Source: Desulforamulus hydrothermalis Lam5 = DSM 18033 (GTDB taxonomy: Bacteria; Bacillota; Desulfotomaculia; Desulfotomaculales; Desulfotomaculaceae). From it: a stretch of DNA of 64,000 nucleotides. Of the stretch, positions 24,740 to 33,102 are shown piece after piece. Numbering within the stretch: position 1 is the first letter of the stretch; every line of letters begins with the position of its first letter. Location of the stretch: contig NZ_CAOS01000009.1 of NCBI RefSeq assembly GCF_000315365.1, forward strand, positions 1 to 64,000, written 5' to 3'. The notes under the pieces were generated by a model. The model saw only the letters and a program-made list of their open reading frames with translations, was not told the origin of the DNA and made no database searches. Position numbers and translations under genes: made by a program.

Positions 24740-25273
24740 ATGTATAAACATTTGAAACTGGTTTGGTTGCTGATATTTATTTCAGTTGTTGCTGTTGGCT
24801 GCACAAACATAAAAGAAAATGCCGCCGTTGAGGAAGTTAAGAACGAAGCAATAACCATCCCGACCGAAAGGCCGTCGGTCATCGGTAAAGTTAAAGAGGT
24901 TGTGGGCAATGAAGTAACCCTGTACGTGGCCCAGGCACCCCAAAATGAAGCAGCGCCAACTGCCAACCAGGCTGATCAGGAAAGAAAACCAAGCCCCCAG
25001 CAGGGGCCTGAGCTAAAATTCAGCTCAGAAACCAAAACCTTTCTGCTGCCGGTGGGAGTGCCCGTTGTAACCATGCAGGGGGGTACTGCCAAGCAAGTTG
25101 AGCTGAGCAAAATTACCAAGGATGCCGTATTGCGCATCTGGCAAAAAGATGACACCATTACATTTGTTCAAATGGTTAATGGCAACCGAGCCAGGAGCAA
25201 TGAACAGAACCAACCAAACAACAGAAGAACGGGCGACGGACCACCGGCCGGCGGCCCGCCGCCAGGCATGTAG
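24740..25273 (+). CDS. Lipoprotein of unknown function
   Basis: A 177-residue protein with a lipoprotein signal (VVAVGC lipobox, Cys21), one predicted beta-rich domain (about 45-150, beginning RPSVIGKVKEVVGNEVTLYV), and a low-complexity tail ending PPAGGPPPGM. The middle looks like an OB/beta-sandwich fold, but I cannot name the family. It sits between the PepSY protein and a MacB-type ATPase and may be an extracytoplasmic part of that exporter. Confidence 0.65.
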   Translation: MYKHLKLVWLLIFISVVAVGCTNIKENAAVEEVKNEAITIPTERPSVIGKVKEVVGNEVTLYVAQAPQNEAAPTANQADQERKPSPQQGPELKFSSETKTFLLPVGVPVVTMQGGTAKQVELSKITKDAVLRIWQKDDTITFVQMVNGNRARSNEQNQPNNRRTGDGPPAGGPPPGM

Positions 25274-25281
25274 CGGGTGGT

Positions 25282-25968
25282 ATGATGCTTAACGAAAACT
25301 GCGTAATAGATGCCAGGCAACTGGTAAAGATTTACCGCAATGGTGCTGAACAGCTTAAAGTGCTTGATAATGTAAGTATTAAAGTTAACAAAGGTGATTT
25401 TATAGCCATCCTTGGCCCTTCCGGCTCAGGCAAATCCACTTTAATGAACATACTGGGTTGTTTGGATACACCTACTGCCGGGCAGTATTACCTGGACGGT
25501 GTAGATGTTCTTAAAGCGTCCGACAATGAACTGGCTGACATGCGCAACCAGAAAATCGGTTTTATCTTTCAAAAGTTTAATTTATTGCCCCGCTTAACCG
25601 CTGAACAAAATGTGATGCTGCCGTTGCTTTACCGGGGCATGGCAGAGGAGGCTGCCCGGCAGCTGGCCAGGGAAAAGTTGACAATTTTAGGGTTAGGAGA
25701 TCGGCTGCAGCACCGCCCCAATGAACTCTCCGGCGGGCAGCAGCAAAGGGTGGCCATTGCCCGGGCGATTGTCGGCAGCCCGCAATTATTGCTGGCAGAT
25801 GAACCCACCGGCAACCTGGACAGCAAATCAAGCGGTGATGCGATGGAGATTTTTAAAGAACTAAACCGCCGGGGCAATACCATTGTCATTATTACCCACG
25901 ATATTGAAGTGGCTGAACAGGTTAAAAAAATAGTATATCTGCGGGATGGGAAAATCTATGAAAATTAA
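25282..25968 (+). CDS. MacB-type ABC exporter ATPase
   Basis: A 228-residue ATPase: Walker A GPSGSGKS, signature LSGGQQQR, Walker B LLLADEPTGNLD, H-loop IITHD. The LADEPTG form places it in the LolD/MacB subgroup, the same as the ATPase at 14583, from which it clearly differs in sequence. The start is ATG 25282 or 25285, and the ribosome site is weak. It overlaps the following MacA gene by 11 bases if that gene starts at 25958. Its partners (adaptor and permease) are both frameshifted in this sequence. Confidence 0.88.
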   Translation: MMLNENCVIDARQLVKIYRNGAEQLKVLDNVSIKVNKGDFIAILGPSGSGKSTLMNILGCLDTPTAGQYYLDGVDVLKASDNELADMRNQKIGFIFQKFNLLPRLTAEQNVMLPLLYRGMAEEAARQLAREKLTILGLGDRLQHRPNELSGGQQQRVAIARAIVGSPQLLLADEPTGNLDSKSSGDAMEIFKELNRRGNTIVIITHDIEVAEQVKKIVYLRDGKIYEN

Positions 25969-27168
25969 AGCTGCGCAAAACCTGGGCTTACATATGTTAA
26001 CCCGGTTAAAAACGCCCAAGGGCGGGTTGCTTGTTTTATTCCTCTTGGTGGTATTATCCGGTATAGTTTTCCGGTTCTATCAACAGAGGGACGCCAAAAC
26101 GGAAATTACTTACCAGCGAGCCAGGGTACAAAGAGATGATATTGTGGTGGGCTTTGACTCGGATGGCTCCGTTGACTTTTCTAAAGTTACCTTAAGATTT
26201 GATGTTAAGGGTACCATTGCTGAAGTTTTGGTATCGGAAGGAGATGCCGTGAAAAAAGGCCAGGTTATTGCCAGGCTGGATGACCGGGATTATCAAGACC
26301 AGTACGGCTGGCTCTGGCCAAACTGCAAGAGGCTGCAGAAAATGATTTTACCAGTCTGTTGGACAGCGAATTGAAAATTAAAAATGCAGCAGCCGAACTA
26401 AGCAAACTGCAAGACGAATATAAAGAAATGACAGCAATCCCTGATGCTTACTCAGCCAATGAGCTGAAGTTAAAGGAAAAAGAACTGGCCAATAAAGAAA
26501 CAGAGTATCAAAATCTGCTTAAGAAATACGAATTACAAAAGGCCCGGGGAGTAAACCAAAACCAGCTGGAAGTTAAAATGGCCAAAGAAAACCTGGAGGA
26601 TACCATTTTATACGCACCGGTTGACGGGGTGGTGTTAAACCTGGCCAAAAAGGCCGGGGAAAGCCTGACCGACGAGGATGACTTTGCCACCATCCATGAA
26701 AATAAGGTAATTAAGGCCGTCACCAAAGTCATTGAATATGATATTGGGCAAATAAAAGTTGGACAAAAGGTATATGTAAGTGTCGAGGCGCTGCCGGATA
26801 AAAAATTTACCGGTCAGGTGACGAAAATTAATGCCTTGCCTGAACAAGATTCCAGCGGTCTGGTTAATTATTCAGTGGAGGTTACGATTAAAGACCCTGA
26901 CGCTGAGTTAAAGGATGGCATGACTTGTACGGTAACCTTTGTGCAAAAAGAAGTTAAGAACTGCTTAATTGTACCTTATAAAGCTGTACGCATGGTAAAT
27001 GGCCAACAAGTTGTTACGGTGCTTGATGAAAGAGGACAGAGCAGCGAAAGGCCGATTAAAACCGGGTTTACCGACGGTAGCAGCGTTGAGGTGGTGTCGG
27101 GGCTGCAGGTGAATGAAACTGTCATATTCCCTGACACAGTTGCAGCTAAGAAAGCTGCAACCCAATAG
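25958..27168 (+). pseudogene. MacA-type efflux adaptor with a one-base frameshift
   Basis: The N-terminal part (anchor helix VLFLLVVLSGIVFRF, first lipoyl half VKGTIAEVLVSEGDAVKKGQ) runs in one frame to about 26303. There, DQY-G-W-L departs from the family, and the coiled coil, second lipoyl half (LYAPVDGVVLNLAKKAGESL) and barrel continue in another frame to 27168. Adding one base within TACGG near 26304 would restore a single frame. Either the gene is recently broken or the base was lost in sequencing. The in-frame ATG at 25946 is an alternative start. Confidence 0.8.
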
Positions 27169-27181
27169 GGCGGGTGATATT

Positions 27182-28370
27182 TTGCAGCTGAAACAACTTC
27201 TGAAATTAATCTTTATTAACATCAGCCAGAACAAAATGCGCACCTTTTTAACCACCCTGGGAGTGATTGTGGGTACGGCCACCATCTTCCTGGTGGTGGC
27301 CATTGGGAAAGGGCGGGGAAGCCCAGGTAAGAGAACAATACGCCAAATTAAATGTAGGCACCATTATTGTTATGCCGGCTTCCCGGGGTAGAGTGGCAGA
27401 CCCGCTGACCAAAAAAGATGCTCAATTGTTCATGGAAAGTGAACATATTGCCCGGGCTTTTCCTGTTTTGCGCGGCAGCGGCAGCATTAAGTATGATAAT
27501 TATTCCACCAACGGCAGTTACCTGGCTATCCAACCGGACTTCCAGGCCAGCAACAACCTGACGGTTGAGCAGGGCAGGGCCCTGGCGGAAGAAGATGAAA
27601 ACAAAAGAAATAAGTGTGCCGTTGTGGGTGCCGAGCTGGCCAATACCCTGACAGACGGCAACCCGGCTGCCATCGTGGGCCAAAGCATCAGTATTAACAA
27701 CAGGAAATTTGAAGTGGTCGGTATTTACCGGCGGGTAGGCGATGCCAATACGGGCATGAGTTATGATGACGCTGTATTTGTACCCTATTCAGCAGGGGAA
27801 AGATTTTTATTAGGTGCCAGGGCTAACCCCACGATAAACGTACAGGCCACCGGCATAGAAACGGTTCAGTCAGCCATTGAAGATATAACTGCCATCCTAA
27901 ACGAAACCCACCGGGCCGGCGGGGCGGATCAATTCCGCATTTTGGATGCCGGCAGCAGACTGGCCGCGGCGCAGGAATCGGCTAAATCCATGTCCATGCT
28001 GTTATTGGCAGTGGCAGCGGTGGTTTTGGTAGTAAGTGGTATCGGTATAATGAATGTTATGTTTGTTACGGTAAAGGAAAGAACCAGGGAAATTGGCACA
28101 CTAAAGGCCATCGGGGCCAAGCGGCGGGAGATATTACACCAGTTTTTGATCGAGGCTGTCATGATCAGTCTGGTTGGTGGTGTTATTGGCGTGATAGCGG
28201 GCTTTCTGGCCCTGCCGATACTGGCCTATTGCCAGTTGCCGGCCCTCCCGTCACCGGGCGGCGTGTTGTTAGGGTTAGCATTCTCTGTCATCACCGGCGT
28301 ATTTTTTGGTTTTTATCCAGCCTGGCAGGCTGCTGAGTTAAGCCCTCTGGAAGCCTTAAGGTACGAATAA
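27182..28370 (+). pseudogene. MacB-type exporter permease with a one-base frameshift
   Basis: The protein begins at TTG 27182 (LQLKQLLKLIFINISQNKMR, first helix TFLTTLGVIVGTATIFLVVA). It shifts frame near 27312 in a G-rich run (AAAGGGCGGGG), after which EAQVREQYAKLNVGTIIV continues in the next frame to the end, with the FtsX-type helices and TREIGTLKAIGAKRREILHQ. Removing one G restores a full permease of about 395 residues. As with the adaptor just upstream, this is a fresh lesion or a base-calling error. The gene is in operon with the TolC-like gene. Confidence 0.8.
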
Positions 28371-28381
28371 AGGAGAAGCCT

Positions 28382-29584
28382 ATGCAAAAAACATTAATCA
28401 TCTTACTGAGTCTTTTGTTTGTGCTGCAGGGGCTGCCCGCCTCTGCGGCAACAGACGCCGGCAGCACACCAACTGTGCTTACCCTGGAACAGGCCCGGGC
28501 GCTGGCGCTGGCAAACAGCCGGGAGCTGCAAAAGTACGAAACTGCCGCAGACAGGGCCAAATACCAGAAGCAGCAGACTGCGGACCAAACAGATGATGCC
28601 TATGACAGGTATAACAGTTTATCTAATCAGTACAGTTCTTTAAGTGAGCAGTATGATCAGTTGCTGGCTGACGGTGATACGGCAGGAGCAGCCGCCATAA
28701 AAGCCAAGTTGGAACAAATTGAGGAAGCCATGGAAACACAGTATGATAAAATAGCTGCTGCCTCGGGTGATGAAGAAGACGCCGCCGATAATTACGAGGA
28801 TGCTATGCAAGAGGCAGCTAAGTACAGGAAGAAGCTGGCTTATTTGGTGGAAGAGCTTTATACAACCATCCTGAGCCAGGAAGCTGCCCTGGCAGCGTTG
28901 GAAAAAGAGTGTTATCTTAAGCAACAGCTGCTGATGCAGGCAAGGCAAAAACTGGTTTTAGGCAGCAGCACACAGCTGGCGGCAGATCAAGCAGCGGCTG
29001 AGCTTATTGATTTGCAAAAAAGCATCAGTGAGCAAGCCGGTCAAATTAAAATTAATAAAGGCATGTTGAACGATATGATAGGAAGAAATTTCAGCGATGA
29101 GTTAACCTTAACCCCCTTTGAGGTGCCGGGAACCTTCGAACTGCCGGCAGAAGACATGTTATTGTCGGATGCCGCCCAATCCTATGATCGCCTCTGGCAG
29201 TTGGCCAGAGATATTAACAACCTTGAGGACGATTTAGATGAAGCAGAGGATTATTACCGGTCTCTGTTGTTAAGGCAGGACATTAAAACCAAAGAACTGG
29301 AACTGGCAGATGCCAAGGTTAATCTTGCAAAAACAGTTAACTCACTACTGGCGCAAATGCAAGCCAGGCAGCAGGCCTATCAACTGGCTGTTGCCAACTT
29401 TGTTACGGCCCAAAATACCTACCGGTGGGATCAAAAGAAATATGAGTTAGGTCAAATTTCCAAGATGACCTTGCAGGCCAGCGAGTTAAACTTCCTTAAA
29501 ACAAAAAATAAAAAAGAAGCTGCCGGTTATGACCTTTACTTAGCCCGGCGTTCCTTAGAGCTGGCCCAAGCCGGCGTGTTGTAA
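28382..29584 (+). CDS. TolC-like outer-membrane-efflux-family protein
   Basis: A 400-residue secreted protein: signal peptide (about 1-23, LQGLPASAA), then the OEP/TolC start LTLEQARALALANSRELQKY, long heptad-like helices (about 60-150), a second repeat (about 200-395) with YRWDQKKYELGQISKMTLQA and a C-terminal helix LARRSLELAQAGVL. TolC proteins normally form outer-membrane ducts. In a monoderm cell the role must differ, or the cell envelope is unusual. The gene ends the MacAB-like cluster, 11 bases after the permease. Confidence 0.75.
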   Translation: MQKTLIILLSLLFVLQGLPASAATDAGSTPTVLTLEQARALALANSRELQKYETAADRAKYQKQQTADQTDDAYDRYNSLSNQYSSLSEQYDQLLADGDTAGAAAIKAKLEQIEEAMETQYDKIAAASGDEEDAADNYEDAMQEAAKYRKKLAYLVEELYTTILSQEAALAALEKECYLKQQLLMQARQKLVLGSSTQLAADQAAAELIDLQKSISEQAGQIKINKGMLNDMIGRNFSDELTLTPFEVPGTFELPAEDMLLSDAAQSYDRLWQLARDINNLEDDLDEAEDYYRSLLLRQDIKTKELELADAKVNLAKTVNSLLAQMQARQQAYQLAVANFVTAQNTYRWDQKKYELGQISKMTLQASELNFLKTKNKKEAAGYDLYLARRSLELAQAGVL

Positions 29585-29700
29585 AAGCGGTTGCCCTGCA
29601 GCTGGCTGCCGGGTGCTTTACCGGCGCCAAACAGCGCAGCGAAAAGCACATGATATGTGGAACAGTTGGTCTGCCTGCCGGCTTTTCAGTTTGTTTGCTT

Positions 29701-29731
29701 TCCGTATCCTGCTAAGGATACGGAATTTTTG
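29701..29731 (+). terminator. Terminator after the TolC-like gene
   Basis: TCCGTATCC and GGATACGGA form a 9-10 base stem with a short loop, followed by ATTTTTG. The preceding 110 bases contain no gene. Confidence 0.85.
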
Positions 29732-29749
29732 TATGAGAAATATAAGGCC

Positions 29750-29778
29750 TTGACATATTTTTTTAATCTCCATATGAT
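29750..29778 (+). promoter_or_regulatory. Sigma-A promoter of the TSUP gene
   Basis: TTGACA (29750-29755) and TATGAT (29773-29778) are separated by 17 bases, an almost ideal promoter, 75 bases before the TSUP start. Confidence 0.75.
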
Positions 29779-29853
29779 TGACTTGAGTTATCAGAACGGT
29801 CTTTTTTAATAACCATAATACCAGTCAACTGGTTAAATTTTAGGAGGGATCCT

Positions 29854-30825
29854 ATGCATTTTCCTGTTTCCGGTGTGGATGTATTACCCTTTATTCCGCC
29901 GCTGGTGGCATTTTTAGTTTCTTCACTGACGGCTTCGGCAGGAGTTTCCGGCGCCTTCCTCCTGCTGCCCTTCCAGGTCAGTGTGCTGCATTTTACCAGT
30001 CCGGCGGTCAGTCCCACCAACCTGATTTACAACATCGTGGCCATTCCCGGCGGACTTTACCGCTATATTAAAGAGGGGCGCATGGCCTGGCCCCTAACCT
30101 GGGCAGTGGTTATCGGCACATTGCCGGGGGTTTTTGTGGGTGCCTGGATTCGTATTCTGTACTTGCCCAACCCCAGTGCTTTTAAATTTTTTGTGGGCCT
30201 GGTATTGCTATATCTTGGTTACCGCCTGCTGTCAGAAGTGATGGGTTGGAACAAGAAAGTGCAGGAACAAAATCGCGTGATGCAAAAGAAGTTTGCGGAA
30301 CAAGTGGCAAAGCTTAAAGAGCAAAACGCCAGCCGTATGGCAGCCGGGCTGCCGGCCGAAGCGGTGGTAAAAACCAAGTCAATATCCTGGAAAAAGATAG
30401 AATACGAGTTTTGGGGTGAAACCTATTCCTTCAGTGTTATCGGTATTTTAATGCTTTCCCTGGTGGTGGGGTTAATTGGCGGTATTTACGGCATTGGCGG
30501 CGGGGCCATTATTGCTCCGTTTTGTGTGGCTGTGCTGGGCCTGCCTGTTTATACGGTAGCCGGTGCTGCGCTGGCAGGTACTTTTATCACTTCAATTGCC
30601 GGGGTTATTTACTATCATATCTTGGCTGCCACTAACGTAGCAGCCGGTGCTGCGGTGGCGCCGGACTGGCTGCTGGGTTCCCTGTTTGGCGTCGGCGGCC
30701 TGGTGGGAACATATGTGGGGGCCCGCATTCAAAAGTATTTGCCGGATAAAATTATTAAGACGATACTCACCTTCCTGGTTCTTTTCCTGGCCTTTAATTA
30801 TATCGGGCAGTTCTTTTTCAAGTAA
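29854..30825 (+). CDS. TSUP (TauE/SafE) family anion exporter
   Basis: A 323-residue membrane protein of the sulfite exporter TauE/SafE family: about eight helices, with the two TSUP motifs SPAVSPTNLIYN in the first half and GGIYGIGGGAIIAPF in the second, separated by a charged cytoplasmic loop (about 128-175). Substrates in the family are sulfite, sulfonates or related sulfur anions. An AGGAGGG ribosome site is present. A small CxxC thioredoxin follows on the same strand, which fits sulfur or arsenic chemistry; the exact substrate is not visible. Confidence 0.85.
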   Translation: MHFPVSGVDVLPFIPPLVAFLVSSLTASAGVSGAFLLLPFQVSVLHFTSPAVSPTNLIYNIVAIPGGLYRYIKEGRMAWPLTWAVVIGTLPGVFVGAWIRILYLPNPSAFKFFVGLVLLYLGYRLLSEVMGWNKKVQEQNRVMQKKFAEQVAKLKEQNASRMAAGLPAEAVVKTKSISWKKIEYEFWGETYSFSVIGILMLSLVVGLIGGIYGIGGGAIIAPFCVAVLGLPVYTVAGAALAGTFITSIAGVIYYHILAATNVAAGAAVAPDWLLGSLFGVGGLVGTYVGARIQKYLPDKIIKTILTFLVLFLAFNYIGQFFFK

Positions 30826-30846
30826 ACATGATATTGTAAAAAACCA

Positions 30847-30884
30847 GGTGGTTTTGTTTTCCCGGTCAAACGGGATCAAAACCA
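30847..30884 (+). repeat. Intergenic hairpin between TSUP and thioredoxin genes
   Basis: GTGGTTTTG (30847-30855) and CAAAACCAC (30876-30884) pair perfectly, with an inner CCCG/CGGG stem. Its arms resemble the second-tier arms of the foldback repeat (GGTGGTTT...AAAACCACC), so it may be a reduced derivative. It ends 12 bases before the thioredoxin ribosome site. Confidence 0.5.
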
Positions 30885-30904
30885 CGCCAAAGGAGGCAAA
30901 AGCG

Positions 30905-31147
30905 ATGGAAATTAAGGTATTGGGTACCGGATGTCAGAAATGCAAGGAATTAGATAAAATGGTGCGGGAAGCACTGGCAGAGATGAATGTAGCTGCCAAT
31001 GTTGAAAAGGTGGAGGACATCGGGCAAATAGTACAGTATGGCGTTATGCTGACACCCGGCCTGGTTATCAACGGCAAGGTTAAAATATCAGGCCGCCTGC
31101 CCAATAAAGCGGATATTAAAAAGATGATTGAAGAAGAAAATAAGTAA
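30905..31147 (+). CDS. Small thioredoxin-like redox-active disulfide protein
   Basis: An 80-residue thioredoxin-fold protein with active site GTGCQKCKEL (Cys10, Cys13) and the cis-Pro loop MLTPGLVINGKV. It belongs to the short 'redox-active disulfide protein 2' group often found beside permeases or ArsR regulators. AAAGGAGG precedes the ATG at 30905. It is co-transcribed with the TSUP exporter, and an ArsR-type regulator lies 280 bases on, so thiol-dependent handling of a sulfur or metalloid species is plausible. Confidence 0.82.
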   Translation: MEIKVLGTGCQKCKELDKMVREALAEMNVAANVEKVEDIGQIVQYGVMLTPGLVINGKVKISGRLPNKADIKKMIEEENK

Positions 31148-31155
31148 CACTCTGC

Positions 31156-31182
31156 AGTCACTTCTTGCAAGTGACTTTTTTT
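31156..31182 (+). terminator. Terminator after the thioredoxin gene
   Basis: AGTCACTT and AAGTGACT pair perfectly around CTTGC and run into TTTTTTT. Confidence 0.88.
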
Positions 31183-31428
31183 ATGTTTTTTGAAAGGTAT
31201 CTTATACATTTGCAGTTATTTCCCGCTGGAACGAATTAAAAGAATTCTCACTCGCTTTAGCGGTGTTACAGGCAACAATGTGCTTTCCTGAAAGGTACGG
31301 TGACACCTTTTTGCGCGGCCAGACCATGGCCAATCCTATGGGATATCTCTGCCGGCGGCTGCTGCTCTCTGGTGTTGCCCAAACTAATGATATATAATAA
31401 TATTAGAAAACAAAAGGGCGGTGAAGAC

Positions 31429-31749
31429 ATGCAGGAAAAAATTGCTCAACTAAAAGCCGATTTATTTAAAGCCCTTTCCCATCCTACCCGCATCCGTATT
31501 TTAGATTTGCTGAGTGACGGGGAGCACTGTGTGTGTGATATTTTTGAGCAGCTTAATGTGGAACAGGCCAACACCTCGCAGCACCTGTCAGTCATGAAAA
31601 AACAAGGGATTCTCCAAAGCAGGAAGGAAGGGCTGCGGGTTATCTACAGCATCAAACACCCGGAAATTATTGAATTAATTAAATTGGCCAATCAAATTTT
31701 AAAAAAGCAGGCCAGCGAGGTAATCAGCACCTTTGACGTCAACCCATAA
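31429..31749 (+). CDS. ArsR/SmtB-family metal-responsive repressor
   Basis: A 106-residue winged-helix repressor. FKALSHPTRIRILDLLSDGEHCVCDIF contains the vicinal CVC pair in helix alpha-3, the As(III)/Cd-sensing site of ArsR-type proteins (compare ELCVCDL). The recognition helix is near ANTSQHLSVMKKQGIL. ATG 31429 is chosen because it has GGGCGGTG upstream and matches family length; the open frame extends further but without a ribosome site. It may control itself, the TSUP-thioredoxin pair upstream or the RND pump downstream. Confidence 0.85.
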   Translation: MQEKIAQLKADLFKALSHPTRIRILDLLSDGEHCVCDIFEQLNVEQANTSQHLSVMKKQGILQSRKEGLRVIYSIKHPEIIELIKLANQILKKQASEVISTFDVNP

Positions 31750-31784
31750 ACAACTTGCCATCCATAGCTTCCAAGATTCTGTTT

Positions 31785-31811
31785 ACCCCCAAAGAGGGGT
31801 TTTTTATTTTT
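31785..31811 (+). terminator. Short terminator after the ArsR gene
   Basis: ACCCCC pairs with GGGGT around AAAGA and is followed by TTTTTTATTTTTT. The stem is short but the T-run is long. Confidence 0.65.
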
Positions 31812-31959
31812 TCACAATTTTACATAATTTTTCTAAACCATCAATTTATTCTTTATTTTAAAATTAAGATTGAGGTGTTCAGGCTTTTTAAGCGAGCCCA
31901 AAGGGCACACCCCCGCGGACTTTGCGAGGTTTCATTATAGTATAAGGAGAGGCTTACCC

Positions 31960-33102
31960 ATGAAAAAAAAGCTTGTTTTACTGATCACATGGCTGGTTAT
32001 TTTGTCCCTGGCTTTTGGTTGCTCTAAAAAAAGCCCGGCTCCGGAGCAAGCTCCGGGGGCCAAGAGCAAGCGGGGGGCCGCTGCAGTTAAAACGGTGAGA
32101 GTGACAGAAGGGCAAATTAATGAAAAGATGACCCTGTCCGGTACGCTGGAAGCCCTAAACTCGGCGGATGTGGTGGCTAAAACCGCCGGCAAAGTTGCTG
32201 CTTTGTATGTTGATGTGGGCAGTACAGTTTCGGCCGGTCAAACCTTGCTGACTCTGGAAGCGGAAGACCTTAGAGCGGCTGTGCAGGCTGCCGAGGCCAA
32301 CCTGGCAACCGCCCAGGTTAACTATGATTTAAGTTTAAGCAAATACCGGCGAGGCCAGGAACTGGTTAAATCCGCAGCTGTTTCTCAATGGGATTTTGAG
32401 GAAAATTATGAAGGAGCTTACAGAAAAGCAGCCGCAGCCCTTAAGTCTGCCCAGGCTGCGCTGGCCCAGAGTCAGGCTCGCTATCACGAAACCGTCTTAA
32501 AATCCCCAATCAATGGTGTTGTGACGGCCAGAAACATAAATGTAGGGGAACTGGCAGGATCGTCCGGACCTCTTTTTTCCATCAGCAACCTGGACAAAGT
32601 GGTGGTATTGGTTAATGTTAATGAGCAGCAGGTTAATAAGTTTGTGGCCGGGCAGCAGGTCACTGTAAGAGTCAGCGCAGCGACACAAAATTCTTTAACA
32701 GGGACAGTGACTAACATTGCCATGGCGGCAGACCCTAAACTTAAGGCTTACCCGGTTAAAATTGAGCTGGCTAACAAGGATCGTCAGCTGAAGCCGGGCA
32801 TGTTTGCGGAAGTTATCTGGGAAAAAGCAACCGCCAAAACCCTGTTGGTGCCCCGGCAGGCGGTTGTAACCCGGGATGGCGTTACCAGAGTCTTTGTCCT
32901 TGAGCAGGGAGTGGTTAAAGAAAGACAAGTGCATACAGGGCCGGCTGACAGCCAAAACGTGGCTGTCCTGTCAGGCCTGCGGCCGGGGGAACAAGTTATT
33001 GTGGATAATTTGGACAACCTGCAGGATGGCCTGAAGTTGAGTCCCCAGACAAACCAGGGAGGCAGCGAGAAGAAACCCGGCGGCAAAGGGGAGGAACGAT
33101 AA
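31960..33102 (+). CDS. RND efflux adaptor (HlyD/AcrA-type lipoprotein)
   Basis: A 380-residue membrane-fusion protein: lipoprotein signal with LAFGC (Cys21), lipoyl halves (VVAKTAGKVAALYVDVGSTV and KSPINGVVTARNINVGELAG), a hairpin between them (about 100-165), beta barrel and C-terminal domain (LLVPRQAVVTRDGVTRVFVL). ATAAGGAGAGG precedes the ATG at 31960. It ends exactly where the RND transporter gene begins, so the two form one unit. It would hold the pump in contact with an outer component; a TolC-like gene lies 3 kb upstream. Confidence 0.88.
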   Translation: MKKKLVLLITWLVILSLAFGCSKKSPAPEQAPGAKSKRGAAAVKTVRVTEGQINEKMTLSGTLEALNSADVVAKTAGKVAALYVDVGSTVSAGQTLLTLEAEDLRAAVQAAEANLATAQVNYDLSLSKYRRGQELVKSAAVSQWDFEENYEGAYRKAAAALKSAQAALAQSQARYHETVLKSPINGVVTARNINVGELAGSSGPLFSISNLDKVVVLVNVNEQQVNKFVAGQQVTVRVSAATQNSLTGTVTNIAMAADPKLKAYPVKIELANKDRQLKPGMFAEVIWEKATAKTLLVPRQAVVTRDGVTRVFVLEQGVVKERQVHTGPADSQNVAVLSGLRPGEQVIVDNLDNLQDGLKLSPQTNQGGSEKKPGGKGEER

